Source of the DNA: Granulosicoccus sp047634635
Lineage (GTDB): Bacteria; Pseudomonadota; Gammaproteobacteria; Granulosicoccales; Granulosicoccaceae
Length of the DNA: 64,000 nt
NCBI GenBank assembly: GCA_047634635.1
Contig: JBLIIE010000005.1
Span: 8,816-72,815, forward strand
Direction of reading: 5' to 3'
Shown: positions 46,572 through 56,183 of the stretch, piece by piece
Layout of the letters: every line of letters begins with the position of its first letter
How positions within the stretch are numbered: position 1 is the stretch's first letter
Notes under the pieces: generated by a model
The model's input: the letters and a program-made list of their open reading frames with translations, nothing else
What the model was told of the DNA's origin: nothing
The model's database searches: none
Position numbers and translations under genes: made by a program

Positions 46572-47257
46572 CGACCAGTATCCTGCATTGCATCAAAAAA
46601 CCAACCCACGACATGCTCCATCCGTGTGATGGCACTACCAACGGTCACGCAGTCGGCTCCGTTTTCAAGAGCACTTGCAGCGAGCTGAGGTGTATTAAAT
46701 CTACCCTCAGCCATTACGAGCGAATCATATTGCTCAGTGATTTGTGCAAATTTTTGCAGTAAATCAAAATCAGGCTCAACACCACACGGCTGAGTCTCGC
46801 GGGTATAACCAGATAGTGTTGTTCCAATTACATTGCAGCCCAAATCTAGCGCTCTCTTACCATCTGTAAGGGTTGCACAGTCAGCCATGGTAAATTTTTT
46901 TTCTGCTTGAATTCTCCGTACAAGAATATCAACATCGACGGGCCGCGGCCGCGCCGTAGCATCAAGCGCAATGATATCAGCACCTGCACTAATGAGATCA
47001 TCGACGTCTGTAAGTGTCGGTGTGATGATCACAGGAATCTCAGGATCAATGCATTTCACAATTCCGATCACTGGTATTTTCAACACCCGCTTTACTGCAG
47101 CAACGTTATTAACACCTTCAATTCGAACGGCACCGGCACCAGACATTTCTGCCGTTCTGGCCATTGCCACGATGATATCCAAGGTATCCATCGGACTGCC
47201 GGAAATGGGTTGGCAAGAAACAATCAATGCTCGTTTTAACTGATCAAGAGAACACAT
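46568..47257 (-). CDS. nanE: N-acetylmannosamine-6-phosphate 2-epimerase
   Basis: 229-residue TIM barrel that converts ManNAc-6-P to GlcNAc-6-P. Family segments are IVSCQPISGSPMDT at the start, then AGAVRIEGVNN, PVIGIVKC, GADIIALDAT and the C-terminal VTVGSAITR. It is the first of the nanE-nanK pair and lies 43 bp after the second GntR gene. NagA and NagB, needed next, are not in the window. Confidence 0.93.
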   Translation of the reverse strand: MCSLDQLKRALIVSCQPISGSPMDTLDIIVAMARTAEMSGAGAVRIEGVNNVAAVKRVLKIPVIGIVKCIDPEIPVIITPTLTDVDDLISAGADIIALDATARPRPVDVDILVRRIQAEKKFTMADCATLTDGKRALDLGCNVIGTTLSGYTRETQPCGVEPDFDLLQKFAQITEQYDSLVMAEGRFNTPQLAASALENGADCVTVGSAITRMEHVVGWFFDAMQDTGR

Positions 47258-47300
47258 GCAATTCCTCGATTATCTGCAATTGGATAACAACGTGAAGACG

Positions 47301-47990
47301 CTACGAATCAAGTGCCTGATGAAAATAGGTCCCAAAGTTTCTGGTTAAGTGATGAGTTAAAATATCAACAGCAGTGTCACCATTCTTGTCGACCAATGCT
47401 TTCACTATCAACCGATGTTCGTCGTTACTTGTGCGATTTCTAATCGCAAAGTCATCTAATAATGGTCTGCTTTTCATGAGTTGTTCTACGAAGGCATCAT
47501 GCAGGGCTACAAATATAGGGTTACCGGATATCTCCGCCAGTATTCTGTGGAACTTGACGTCTGCATTACGGAATCCTTCAGCATCGTGCAAGCATCGATC
47601 GCATTCATCGATAGTTTCAATCATGCGCGCAATATGTGCATTAGTGGCATGGTCAATCGCGTGGCGTAACATGCTGGTTTCCAAAAACAAGCGCGCCTGT
47701 TCCAAATGGGCACGTCCTTCACTACCCTCGAAGAAAAACCGCGCAGCCTCTCCAATGCCTCCCATCATTTCACTTAATGAAGGTTTAACAACTCTTGGCC
47801 TTTTTCCCTTCGAGTGATCAACAAGTTTTCGCCCTTGCAGAATCGTCATCGCCTCTCGGACAACGTTTCGGCCAATCTCATATTGGTCGCACAGTTCCCG
47901 CTCTGAAGGATACATGTCGCCAACGTTGAGCCTTCCCGTGAGAACTTCAGCGGCTAAGTTGTCTGCGATTTGAACTGCTGAAATTGACAC
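47301..47990 (-). CDS. GntR/FCD-family regulator 2 of the sialate island
   Basis: 229 residues from the GTG at 47990, which aligns with the start of its paralogue; a longer form from 48026 is possible. It shares most of its helix-turn-helix (MYPSERELCDQYEIGRNVVREAM) and FCD segments (ARLFLETSMLRHAIDHAT, FHRILAEISGNP) with the regulator at 40027. First gene of the gntR-nanE-nanK unit. The two regulators probably bind the same sites. Confidence 0.9.
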   Translation of the reverse strand: MSISAVQIADNLAAEVLTGRLNVGDMYPSERELCDQYEIGRNVVREAMTILQGRKLVDHSKGKRPRVVKPSLSEMMGGIGEAARFFFEGSEGRAHLEQARLFLETSMLRHAIDHATNAHIARMIETIDECDRCLHDAEGFRNADVKFHRILAEISGNPIFVALHDAFVEQLMKSRPLLDDFAIRNRTSNDEHRLIVKALVDKNGDTAVDILTHHLTRNFGTYFHQALDS

Positions 47991-48065
47991 CTGACTGCGA
48001 ACCACTCTATGGACTGTAAGACACACCGGGCAACAGTATCATTTTTGTGCCTAAAATAATTGCTA

Positions 48066-48077
48066 TGGTCAACCAAA
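48066..48077 (-). promoter_or_regulatory. Candidate GntR operator upstream of gntR2-nanE-nanK
   Basis: TGGTCAACCA at 48066-48075 is a TGGT/ACCA inverted repeat. Reading the minus strand, 48077-48068 is TTTGGTTGAC, identical to an element in the nanA promoter. A CTAAAATA block lies at a similar distance in both regions. Confidence 0.55.
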
Positions 48078-48189
48078 ATCCGCGTTAGAAATGAGTACAT
48101 TTCAAAGCTACTTCAGACTTGGTGGCCGTTCCTGACTAAACATGCGATTCTAGCTTCAACTGCCTCAGCCAACATTAGTTCGACAATGA

Positions 48190-49131
48190 TCATTTTGATA
48201 TAACGCTTTCAGCGATTTTATTAAGATGCGTATCCCAGGTTCCACAACAACCGCCACAGATATCCATATGGGGATGGCGACGCATCAGGTCACCTACCTG
48301 TCGCCCCAGTTCTGACGGGTTGCCATCTTCCAGATGTCCTATTTTGCACAAGCTGATCTTGTCCATTACCGACGCATTTGGCCGCACACCTCTGATCCTT
48401 CCTACCCAACTTTCCGTCGCAAGTGCAGGTTCATATTCCAGTGGATGAACACAATTGATCATAAAAAAAGCGATTGAGTTGTCTGTTGCCGCATCGATTG
48501 TTGTAATGGCTTCACCTAAGCTGGGTCCCGTATTGAGTTTAGAACTGCTATCTAATGATAGCGAAATACACAATGGGATGTCCTGCTCGGCAGCAGCTCT
48601 GGCAATTCCAATGGACTCAGGAATGCTACTAAATGTAATTGCAGAGGCGATGTCTACGTCGGCGCGTTTCAATGTTTCGAGTTGCACAGAGTGATAGTCT
48701 TGCGCTTCATCCTCCGTGATAGTTCGATTGACTTTATAAGCATCACCACGCGGCCCAATTAATCCTTGCACGAGAATGTTATCAACATCGGTTATATAGT
48801 CTTTGCTAATATTGCGTAAAAAATCAATACACTGAAAATTAATATCAGCAAGACCATCTGTGGAATAGCCGAGTAGCGCTCCCCAGTCCGGACTAGCGCG
48901 ATAGTCTAATCCTCCGACTAACGCTGACATATTGTGTTTTGCTACAACATCGAAATATTTCCGGTACATCCCTGTTAGCGCTGCAACCGCTTTTGGATTC
49001 TTAAGAAGTTCGAAGACAGCGAAGTGTGGGAAATCAAAACCATGTTTGTACATGATTTCAGTTTCAGTGCCACCCTCGCACATGTAGTAATTTCCCGAGA
49101 TCTGCTCAGGAAAAAGTTTGGATTTATTCAT
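48190..49131 (-). CDS. Homocysteine S-methyltransferase family protein
   Basis: 313 residues from the ATG at 49131 (GGGG upstream). A TIM barrel of the BHMT/MetH-N family with the zinc cysteine pair in CGGCCGT near the C-terminus and the first Cys in MINCVHP. It transfers a methyl group from a donor to a thiol such as homocysteine. It lies beside the sialate island on the same strand as nanEK, with its own upstream gap. The methyl donor is unknown. Confidence 0.87.
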   Translation of the reverse strand: MNKSKLFPEQISGNYYMCEGGTETEIMYKHGFDFPHFAVFELLKNPKAVAALTGMYRKYFDVVAKHNMSALVGGLDYRASPDWGALLGYSTDGLADINFQCIDFLRNISKDYITDVDNILVQGLIGPRGDAYKVNRTITEDEAQDYHSVQLETLKRADVDIASAITFSSIPESIGIARAAAEQDIPLCISLSLDSSSKLNTGPSLGEAITTIDAATDNSIAFFMINCVHPLEYEPALATESWVGRIRGVRPNASVMDKISLCKIGHLEDGNPSELGRQVGDLMRRHPHMDICGGCCGTWDTHLNKIAESVISK

Positions 49132-49193
49132 CGACAAACCCCGGTAATATCGTTAAAGGAAAAATAGCGTCATATTTACTAAGAGTTGTTCGC

Positions 49194-50600
49194 CTATGCT
49201 TCTTTAACATCAGGTTCAATATTCTGGTTAAAGCAGAATCGGTTTTCAGAGTCGTACTTTGTCTTGATTTTAACAAGACGCTGGTAGTTCGGACCAAAGG
49301 CCGTTCGAGTCAGCTCCGTACCGTCTTCCCCATGTCCAGTGAAGTTTAAATAGACGCGACCCTGATGACCGAAGTGCTCCGCGCTCGTTAACCCGTCCCG
49401 TGACCAGGCAATATTTACGGCATCGTCGGCAGGATCAGTCCAAACACCATCCAGTGAATACATCCATCCCATAGACCTATCGCCAAAGGCGGTCGCATCC
49501 GACGCTACCTCAGCAGTCTCTCCACCAAAATTCCATAATGAGGAGAGTGAGTTATTCGAGGGGGCGGAGGACGCGTTCTCGATTGCAAGATCAATCATCT
49601 CGTTAGGCAGATCGGTCAGATACAGGGCCTTCCAGTAACAGCGGAATTCACCTGCTGGCATCAGTGTGTCGAATAGCTGTTGGACATCGCAATAATTCAT
49701 CCGACCGGAAAAATCAGCCACCATGTCACCAAGTTCGCGCAGGGGCTGCATCAAAGCCTCGCCTTCTTCAGCATCTCCATTAAAGAGGCACGCTAGCATA
49801 TAGATTCTCTTACCCCAATGCTCCTTCGGGAAATCCTCACCCTTGGGGACCTTGGAAAACTCGCAAATCGATCCAACCCGGTTACCGTGTTGGGCCAAGA
49901 AATCACGCCATGCTCGGATCGGACCCGGGCCATCTTCCAATGCATAGATGGGTGCTGCAAACATGACTTCGGGACCGATGGCATGCAGAGCGAACTCGAA
50001 CCGTACAACAACCCCGAAATTACCTCCCCCACCTTGAAGCGCCCATAATAAATCTGGGTTTTCATTGGCACTCGCGCGAATCAGCTCACCGTCTGCTGTG
50101 ACTACATCAGCTGCAACCAGATTGTCGATTGACAATCCATGCTGCGCTCGTAGCCAGCCAATACCGCCTGACAGCGTTAGACCCGCCACGCCCGTGTCTG
50201 AGATTAACCCACCTGGCGTTGCCAGCCCGTGAGCTTGAGTGGCGGTGTCCACATCGCGCCAGAGCGCACCGCCCTCGACGATGGCCACTCGACGGGCAGT
50301 ATCAACTTCAACACCACGCATCACGGAAAGATCGATCATGACACCGTCGTCACAAACTGCATGGCCGGCTACGTTATGGCCCCCACCCCGAATGGCGATG
50401 GGCATATTTTGCGCACCTGCAAGCCTTACAGAGGCGATTACATCAATCGTGTCGCGGCACCGAAAGATAACTGCGGGGCGTCGGTTGATCATTGCGTTCC
50501 AGACTGCCCGCACCTCGTCAAAATTCGGGTCGCCAGGCATGAAGATATCTCCACCAAAATTACCAGCAACAGCATTGATTGCAGTTTTAATATCGTCCAT
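49194..50600 (-). CDS. FAD-linked oxidase, berberine-bridge (BBE) type
   Basis: 468 residues; ATG with AAGGAG upstream. The FAD-binding PCMH domain includes RGGGHNVAGHAVCDDG near residue 70, where the His is the expected covalent FAD ligand. The C-terminal BBE motif is NRFCFNQNIEP. It oxidises an alcohol, sugar or similar small molecule with oxygen. No signal peptide. Divergent from a GlxA-type regulator 144 bp away. Confidence 0.88.
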   Translation of the reverse strand: MDDIKTAINAVAGNFGGDIFMPGDPNFDEVRAVWNAMINRRPAVIFRCRDTIDVIASVRLAGAQNMPIAIRGGGHNVAGHAVCDDGVMIDLSVMRGVEVDTARRVAIVEGGALWRDVDTATQAHGLATPGGLISDTGVAGLTLSGGIGWLRAQHGLSIDNLVAADVVTADGELIRASANENPDLLWALQGGGGNFGVVVRFEFALHAIGPEVMFAAPIYALEDGPGPIRAWRDFLAQHGNRVGSICEFSKVPKGEDFPKEHWGKRIYMLACLFNGDAEEGEALMQPLRELGDMVADFSGRMNYCDVQQLFDTLMPAGEFRCYWKALYLTDLPNEMIDLAIENASSAPSNNSLSSLWNFGGETAEVASDATAFGDRSMGWMYSLDGVWTDPADDAVNIAWSRDGLTSAEHFGHQGRVYLNFTGHGEDGTELTRTAFGPNYQRLVKIKTKYDSENRFCFNQNIEPDVKEA

Positions 50601-50744
50601 CTTGGTTCTCCTTCAGGTTGTTAACCTTATGATATGACTACAACGGTACTCGTTCGAGTGGCAAGCCAGACGAATTCAAGGCATATTGGTCACGTGACTA
50701 TGGCAAAACCGCCATGAACATGTTGAATCAGACAAAAGAGTGTT

Positions 50745-51767
50745 ATGCGTAAGAAACCCCTGATCACGTTACTAGTCGCGCCCGAATCTTCTGCATCGGT
50801 ACTCTATGGCCTTTACGACGTGCTGTTTTCCGTCGGTGCGGTTTACCCGGACATGGTGGCTGGCAGCCCGGGGCAGGAGCTTTTAGATGTTCACATCGTC
50901 TCAGCGGATGGTAGGCCGTTTCGCTGCTTAGGCAATATTCCGGTTGAACCCCATAAGGCAATCGATGAACTTGATAAACCGGATGCAGTGATTGTCTGCG
51001 ATATGTACACATCGATCTACGATGTACCCAAGAAACGTTATCCCCGGGAGGCTACTTGGTTAAAGAAAATGCACGACAACGGAGCGCTTATTACATCAGT
51101 CTGCTCGGGATCACTCTTACTGGCGGATGTGGGGCTTTTGAACGGGCGTGAGGCGACAGCCCACTGGGCATACCGCGACATGTTCCAGCGCCATTACCCA
51201 CAGGTCTCGTTCCGCAGTGAATCCGTGCTTTGTCTAGCGGCCGAAGGCGACCGTATAGTGACCGCTGGAGGAGTCAGCGCGTGGCATGATCTTTCGGTAT
51301 ATTTAATCGCGCGGTTCTGTGGGTACCAACACGCAATAGAAACTGCGAAGGTGTTTCTCATCAGTGGACATTCCGAGGGTCAGTCGCCCTACTCGGTAAT
51401 GACCCGCCCGATGGAGTCAGCAGACGGGCTGATATCAGACTGCCAGGCCTGGATTGCTGACAACTATGCAGCTGACAAACCCGTTGAACGGATGGTTGAT
51501 CATTCGGGACTGAACGTTCGCACCTTTTCACGTCGCTTTCGGGCGGCGACAGGGTTTGCGCCGATTGAATATGTGCAGGCACTTAGGATCGAGGAAGCCA
51601 AACAGAAGCTGGGATACGATACGCTTTCAATCGACGAAGTTGCAGAGTCTGTCGGTTACGATGATCCAGCTTCATTCCGGCGTATCTTCAAGCGTAATGT
51701 CGGGCAATCGCCAGCGGTCTACCGGAAGAAATTTCAGCGCATTTCACAAATCAATAGTGGAAAATAA
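50745..51767 (+). CDS. GlxA-type AraC regulator with DJ-1/PfpI domain
   Basis: 340 residues: a GATase1/DJ-1-like N-terminal domain (residues 1-200; nucleophile-elbow segment SVCSGSLLLADVGLL near 125) and a C-terminal AraC helix-turn-helix pair (SGLNVRTFSRRFRAATG, then VAESVGYDDPASFRRIFKR). These regulators usually control adjacent catabolic genes; the divergent BBE oxidase is the obvious candidate. Confidence 0.92.
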   Translation: MRKKPLITLLVAPESSASVLYGLYDVLFSVGAVYPDMVAGSPGQELLDVHIVSADGRPFRCLGNIPVEPHKAIDELDKPDAVIVCDMYTSIYDVPKKRYPREATWLKKMHDNGALITSVCSGSLLLADVGLLNGREATAHWAYRDMFQRHYPQVSFRSESVLCLAAEGDRIVTAGGVSAWHDLSVYLIARFCGYQHAIETAKVFLISGHSEGQSPYSVMTRPMESADGLISDCQAWIADNYAADKPVERMVDHSGLNVRTFSRRFRAATGFAPIEYVQALRIEEAKQKLGYDTLSIDEVAESVGYDDPASFRRIFKRNVGQSPAVYRKKFQRISQINSGK

Positions 51768-51805
51768 TTTGTAATCTCTAGACGTTGGTTGACTGTCAAA
51801 CGCCA

Positions 51806-53026
51806 TCACCGTGCACGTACTTGCACACGCTCGCCGATATCATTAAGAATGTTCCGGAGTTCATCGTAGTCTGGGTGACGCACCCGCAACCAAGCGTTAG
51901 CCATATAACCTGCTTCAACACCTTGTGTAGGTGTACCCGTTTCGGGAAAATAGTGTTCTACAACGTTGTCCCCATACTGGTCAAACATGCGTTCAAGGCC
52001 GTCGTATCCACAAATTTGACCATCCTGATCTGGTCGCAGCGCGATGATGCCACATGAATAATGACGTGTTGGTTTCTGATCAATCTTATGGTGACACACC
52101 GCCATTGCCCATTCGCGGTACAAGTCAAATTCGTTGCCCGCACAATAACTTTCCCATTGGCCAACACCTGGAGGGCGGCACCCTATTTCGGAAAAGCGTA
52201 AACCCTTGGGGCCAAGAAACCACTCCATATGGGTTGCGGATGTATGCAACCCTAGCGCATCCATGACCTTTCGACCCATAGCCTTAATTTCATCGTAGCC
52301 AGGATCGTCCAACCGATTGGTTGATATGATCTGTGGTGAAACCCAGCGCGAGCGCATGGCTTCGAGCACATTGGGATAGTAATGACTGATGAATTCATGG
52401 CCAACTTCTCCTTGTACAGCGACGGTGTCGTAGAAACCTTCGTGTCCTTCGACGAACTCCTCAATAGCAACCGCTGCGCCATCGGCTAAACCACATTCAC
52501 GAGAAATGGTGATTAGCTCGTCTTTATTGTTAGCCCTGTAAGTGCCCGCAGCACCCGCGGCATCACGAGGCTTGATAATTACCGGATAACCGTGCTCCTC
52601 AGCAAATTCGTGAGCATCTGCGGTACTTGTTACACCGGCTGACGCGGCGGTAGGAACACCCGCATTGCGCAGCACCTCCTTCATTGCTACCTTGTCGCGG
52701 CAAAGATAAGCGGTTTGGGCAGTAGTCCCAGGGATACCACAAAGCTCCCGAACATGGGCTGCAGGCATAACGTGCGCCTCTACTACGGCTTCAAGTCGAT
52801 CCACCCAGCAGTTTGCTTGTGCCTGTTTGACGGCCCATTCAAGGGCTGCTTCATCGGTGACTGATTTGATTTGTTGATAGGAATGTAGGCAATCACGCGT
52901 CTCGTTGTCCAACCATTCAAAGGGCCTTTCTCCGATACCAATCACGTTCGCCCCGATGGAGGCCAAAGCGCGTACAAATTGTTTTTGATTTGCAGGGAAA
53001 CCGGGCTCGATAAAAACAATATTCAT
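51806..53026 (-). CDS. ATP-grasp ligase 2 of the amide-ligase operon
   Basis: 406 residues from the ATG at 53026, which shares one base with the preceding stop (TGATG) and has GAGGAG upstream. An N-terminal Rossmann-like domain (MNIVFIEPGFPANQKQF) precedes the ATP-grasp fold. ATP-binding KPRDAAGAAGTYRA is near residue 150, and the metal-binding FSEIGCRPPGVG is near 270. It forms an amide or peptide bond between a carboxylate and an amine. Substrates unknown. Last gene of five. Confidence 0.85.
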   Translation of the reverse strand: MNIVFIEPGFPANQKQFVRALASIGANVIGIGERPFEWLDNETRDCLHSYQQIKSVTDEAALEWAVKQAQANCWVDRLEAVVEAHVMPAAHVRELCGIPGTTAQTAYLCRDKVAMKEVLRNAGVPTAASAGVTSTADAHEFAEEHGYPVIIKPRDAAGAAGTYRANNKDELITISRECGLADGAAVAIEEFVEGHEGFYDTVAVQGEVGHEFISHYYPNVLEAMRSRWVSPQIISTNRLDDPGYDEIKAMGRKVMDALGLHTSATHMEWFLGPKGLRFSEIGCRPPGVGQWESYCAGNEFDLYREWAMAVCHHKIDQKPTRHYSCGIIALRPDQDGQICGYDGLERMFDQYGDNVVEHYFPETGTPTQGVEAGYMANAWLRVRHPDYDELRNILNDIGERVQVRAR

Positions 53027-53754
53027 CAGATCAGCTCCTCTAGATAATGAGGGAGCATCTCGCGCCAAGTCGCCCAATCGTGATGGTGATCAGTACTCCA
53101 GGCATCGGCGCGGTTAGGCACACCCTTCTCTCCAAGTACACTGGCCATTTGCCATGTTTCGTCTGGACTTTCCCACTGGCCTTGACCAAATGGCAACACG
53201 ACGAATCGTGACCGAAGTGCACTCAGTAGTGCATCATCATGTAACTGCGGCAAGAACTGCAGGGGTGCAGACAAGTAATAATCTTCATTGCCACGAAAAC
53301 CCATCAAGGATTCCAGATCGTAAGTTCCACTCATGCCAATGGCTGCCTTGACCATATGAGGATATCGGCACAACATTGCCACAGCATTAAATGCACCGAT
53401 AGACGCCCCAGCGGTTATCAGTTCTACAGGTTCGCCGCCACAGTCGGCAATGATCGCCGGTAAGACTTCATTAACAACATATTCACCCGTTTGTTTGAGT
53501 AGCCAGCATCGATATTCTACCGAACCTTGTTGTTCCGCCAATGCTCGCCCAGCGACACTGTCCATCGAATATACCTTGACTCGACCAGAGTCGATAAGTG
53601 GAGCAATGGCCTCGATAAGGTGCATGCGTTCCACTTCTTCTGCATCGCCGCCAGCTGTTGGGAACAACAATATTGGCTGCCCGTAGTGCCCCCAGCGACA
53701 CAGCGAAACTTCCTGCTGAAGCCGTGTCGAGTACCAACGCGTCAAATTTTTCAT
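53026..53754 (-). CDS. Alpha/beta-hydrolase esterase 2 of the amide-ligase operon
   Basis: 242 residues. Nucleophile elbow GASIGAFNA near residue 115 gives the catalytic Ser; a C-terminal DHHHDWATWREMLP has the His. It resembles small putative esterases of the enterochelin-esterase superfamily. It overlaps both neighbours (4 bp and 1 bp), so it is coupled to two ATP-grasp ligases. Cytosolic, no signal peptide. Confidence 0.83.
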   Translation of the reverse strand: MKNLTRWYSTRLQQEVSLCRWGHYGQPILLFPTAGGDAEEVERMHLIEAIAPLIDSGRVKVYSMDSVAGRALAEQQGSVEYRCWLLKQTGEYVVNEVLPAIIADCGGEPVELITAGASIGAFNAVAMLCRYPHMVKAAIGMSGTYDLESLMGFRGNEDYYLSAPLQFLPQLHDDALLSALRSRFVVLPFGQGQWESPDETWQMASVLGEKGVPNRADAWSTDHHHDWATWREMLPHYLEELI

Positions 53755-54992
53755 GTCGTCTGGCCCTCCTGCTCACGCCAGAGTTGTATGCGACTCCAGA
53801 ACAATTCAGTAAATTCTTCTATCTCGTGCGCCGGAAACAACGAAGACACTTTTTGGTGAATGGCATCGCGTAGTGTATCCGAAGCGAAAAAATCATAAGC
53901 AAGTTCATCAAGATGTGACAAATGCTTATCGCAGAACTCGTTGAATTTCTCGGTTTCATAACGCTGATGAGCGACAGCTGCGTATTGAGTGAGCTTTTCC
54001 CGAGGTGAGATATCTTTATCTGCGATGGCGAAGAAGGGGTCCCAGTTTAAAGTACGGTGCATTGATCGCCCAGTAGCTGCACAGAATATGGACCATCGTA
54101 AGTTCGCCTTGATCAACCAGGGAAAGTGATAATGCAATGATGTCACCTGACTGTCTGGGCAGGCGTTAGCGAAGTCTATGGGGTGCCAAATGCCATCACG
54201 TCTGAGTGCTTCGCACGAATTGAAATCCCAACCAAAAAAGCTATTGATAGTCAAGGTCATGTCTTCCAGTATGGACTGATCCTCAGCGGACAGGAAATTG
54301 ATGTCCATACAATAGCGATCATGCAAAGCTGCGCTAGGATCATAATTAACTTTACGCAGCTGAGGTCCCAGACCGATGCAGCGCACAAACCAGTCATGCG
54401 GCAAAACTGCAGATTGCAAGTTCATAACTTCCATACCACTGACGTCGTAGGCAGTTTGGAACTCTGCTACGTTATCAATTTTTGTGACTCCTTTCCAACC
54501 ACCACCATGGTACGGTTTCATGAAAAATGGATAACCTAATTCACGGCCTATATCCTCCAACGAAAACATACGAGCGTATTTGCATAGCGTCTCTTGTAAA
54601 TCTTCAGACTCCTCATAAGCCTTGGGGGGCATCATCCAGGTCTCCGGCACTGGCAATCCGAGGCGCATCATGGCCGCATACGACGTGTGCTTTTCATTGG
54701 ACTGTAGTGACCAGGGATTGTTGTATACATAGAGATCATCCAGTAAGATCCCTTTTTTTATCCATTCACGACTTGTTGAATACCAGTGAGTCAGTCGGTC
54801 GATCACGACATCGTACTTGACCGGTTGTTGTAAGTTAAAGGGTTCGATGGTGACTCTTTCGCTTGCGAATTTAATCTGCTGACCATCATGTCGAATGTTT
54901 AGCTTGAGACCATCGAGCAGCGTTTCGTAGCAAATTGGCCAGCAAATGTCAGCACCAAGAGACAAGCCGATATTAACGGTACGTTCAGTCAT
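53751..54992 (-). CDS. ATP-grasp ligase 1 of the amide-ligase operon
   Basis: 413 residues from the ATG at 54992 (GAGGAA upstream). The N-terminal part carries YDVVIDRLTHWY, followed by the ATP-grasp core with GYPFFMKPYHGGGWKGV near residue 160 and the metal-ligand region DGIWHPIDFANACPDS near 280. The long C-terminal helical part is unusual. It is not similar enough to RimK or glutathione synthetase to name. It overlaps the upstream esterase by 8 bp. Confidence 0.82.
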   Translation of the reverse strand: MTERTVNIGLSLGADICWPICYETLLDGLKLNIRHDGQQIKFASERVTIEPFNLQQPVKYDVVIDRLTHWYSTSREWIKKGILLDDLYVYNNPWSLQSNEKHTSYAAMMRLGLPVPETWMMPPKAYEESEDLQETLCKYARMFSLEDIGRELGYPFFMKPYHGGGWKGVTKIDNVAEFQTAYDVSGMEVMNLQSAVLPHDWFVRCIGLGPQLRKVNYDPSAALHDRYCMDINFLSAEDQSILEDMTLTINSFFGWDFNSCEALRRDGIWHPIDFANACPDSQVTSLHYHFPWLIKANLRWSIFCAATGRSMHRTLNWDPFFAIADKDISPREKLTQYAAVAHQRYETEKFNEFCDKHLSHLDELAYDFFASDTLRDAIHQKVSSLFPAHEIEEFTELFWSRIQLWREQEGQTT

Positions 54993-56172
54993 CGTGTTTT
55001 TCCTCGTTTCTGTCAAGGACCCAAACCAGTCCATCACGTAATTGATTGCGCCAGTTATGCCAGTGATGCCCATCCCAGGCACTCTTAAACTGCACACTAA
55101 TTCCGTTCTGTTTCAACAGAGTGGCCAACGCCGCACTTTCGGATGCTAGCCCCTCTAGTTCACCTGTGGAAACAAATGCCCTAATCTCTGGCATGTTCGG
55201 TGCGCGTTTAAACGCACTGACCAGTCGCGCCACTCGTTGAAAAACAGGATGCTGCCGGCCTCTGAGTTTCCGTTCATCCAGGATGAACGAACCAGAGTGC
55301 AGCACAACACCACCGAATACACCCGGATAACGAAAAACAGTCGCCAGTGAAGCAACAGCACCCAGACTGGCACCGAGCAGCACACGATCTTCCGCACGTT
55401 CGGATATGTGGTAGTGCTCTTGCAATGTCGGCAGCAAATCGTTGACAAGGTAGCGGGCATGACGACGACCTCGGGAATATTCATCCATGCGATCGCGTGT
55501 CTGTACCAACGCTGCAATAATGGGAGGTATGACCCCTGATGCTATCAAGTTGTCTAGTGAAACCTGAAGGTGCGCGTAAGTTACGAAGTCAGCGCCATCG
55601 TGAATAACAACAAGTGGGTAGGCCTTGTCTGTATGCTTTTCCGCATCGAATTCTGCTGGAAGATACACCTGCTCGGTACGAGTTTCCTCAAACACGCTGC
55701 TGTTGACCGTCAAAGGTTTGAGTTGTCCTTCTGCCGAATCTAGCTCACGAGTCCATTCAGGACGTTCATACCCATACGTCTTACAGACCGAATTGTCACC
55801 AAACGGATCACCCGCCCGGGAACGATTCAGTGGATCTAGTATCCATTCTTCATGGCCACTACTCAACGTGCCCAGCTTATATTCGAAGCGACCGTTATCC
55901 TGTACCGATAGTCGCAACAACCATAACGGGGTATCGGGTATACGAGAGAAGTCTGTCCTGTCTACTCCACCGTGAATCCATCGCAGCAGACTGACGCTAT
56001 CAGCGTGCCCAGTCCATGCAAAGGTAATGGCGCCAGGCTGCACTAGAGGAAACTCATTATCAGCAAGAAACTGCTGCAGCGATGCTTCATTGATTACGCT
56101 AGAGAGCAACTGTATGACAGCAGGGTGAGTAGAACCATCGGAGTTTGACGGTGTCGAACTTGGCAAATTCAT
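54985..56172 (-). CDS. Enterochelin-esterase-like hydrolase of the amide-ligase operon
   Basis: 395 residues with an N-terminal early-set/CBM48-like domain (about 1-150) and a C-terminal esterase D-type hydrolase. Nucleophile elbow LGASLGAVASL near residue 270; the His is in WDGHHWHNWR near 378. The layout matches enterochelin esterase Fes/YieL-type enzymes, which act on ester-linked peptides. No signal peptide. Eleven bases after the carboxylate-amine ligase gene. Confidence 0.87.
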   Translation of the reverse strand: MNLPSSTPSNSDGSTHPAVIQLLSSVINEASLQQFLADNEFPLVQPGAITFAWTGHADSVSLLRWIHGGVDRTDFSRIPDTPLWLLRLSVQDNGRFEYKLGTLSSGHEEWILDPLNRSRAGDPFGDNSVCKTYGYERPEWTRELDSAEGQLKPLTVNSSVFEETRTEQVYLPAEFDAEKHTDKAYPLVVIHDGADFVTYAHLQVSLDNLIASGVIPPIIAALVQTRDRMDEYSRGRRHARYLVNDLLPTLQEHYHISERAEDRVLLGASLGAVASLATVFRYPGVFGGVVLHSGSFILDERKLRGRQHPVFQRVARLVSAFKRAPNMPEIRAFVSTGELEGLASESAALATLLKQNGISVQFKSAWDGHHWHNWRNQLRDGLVWVLDRNEEKHDD

Positions 56173-56183
56173 GTGGGATAAGA

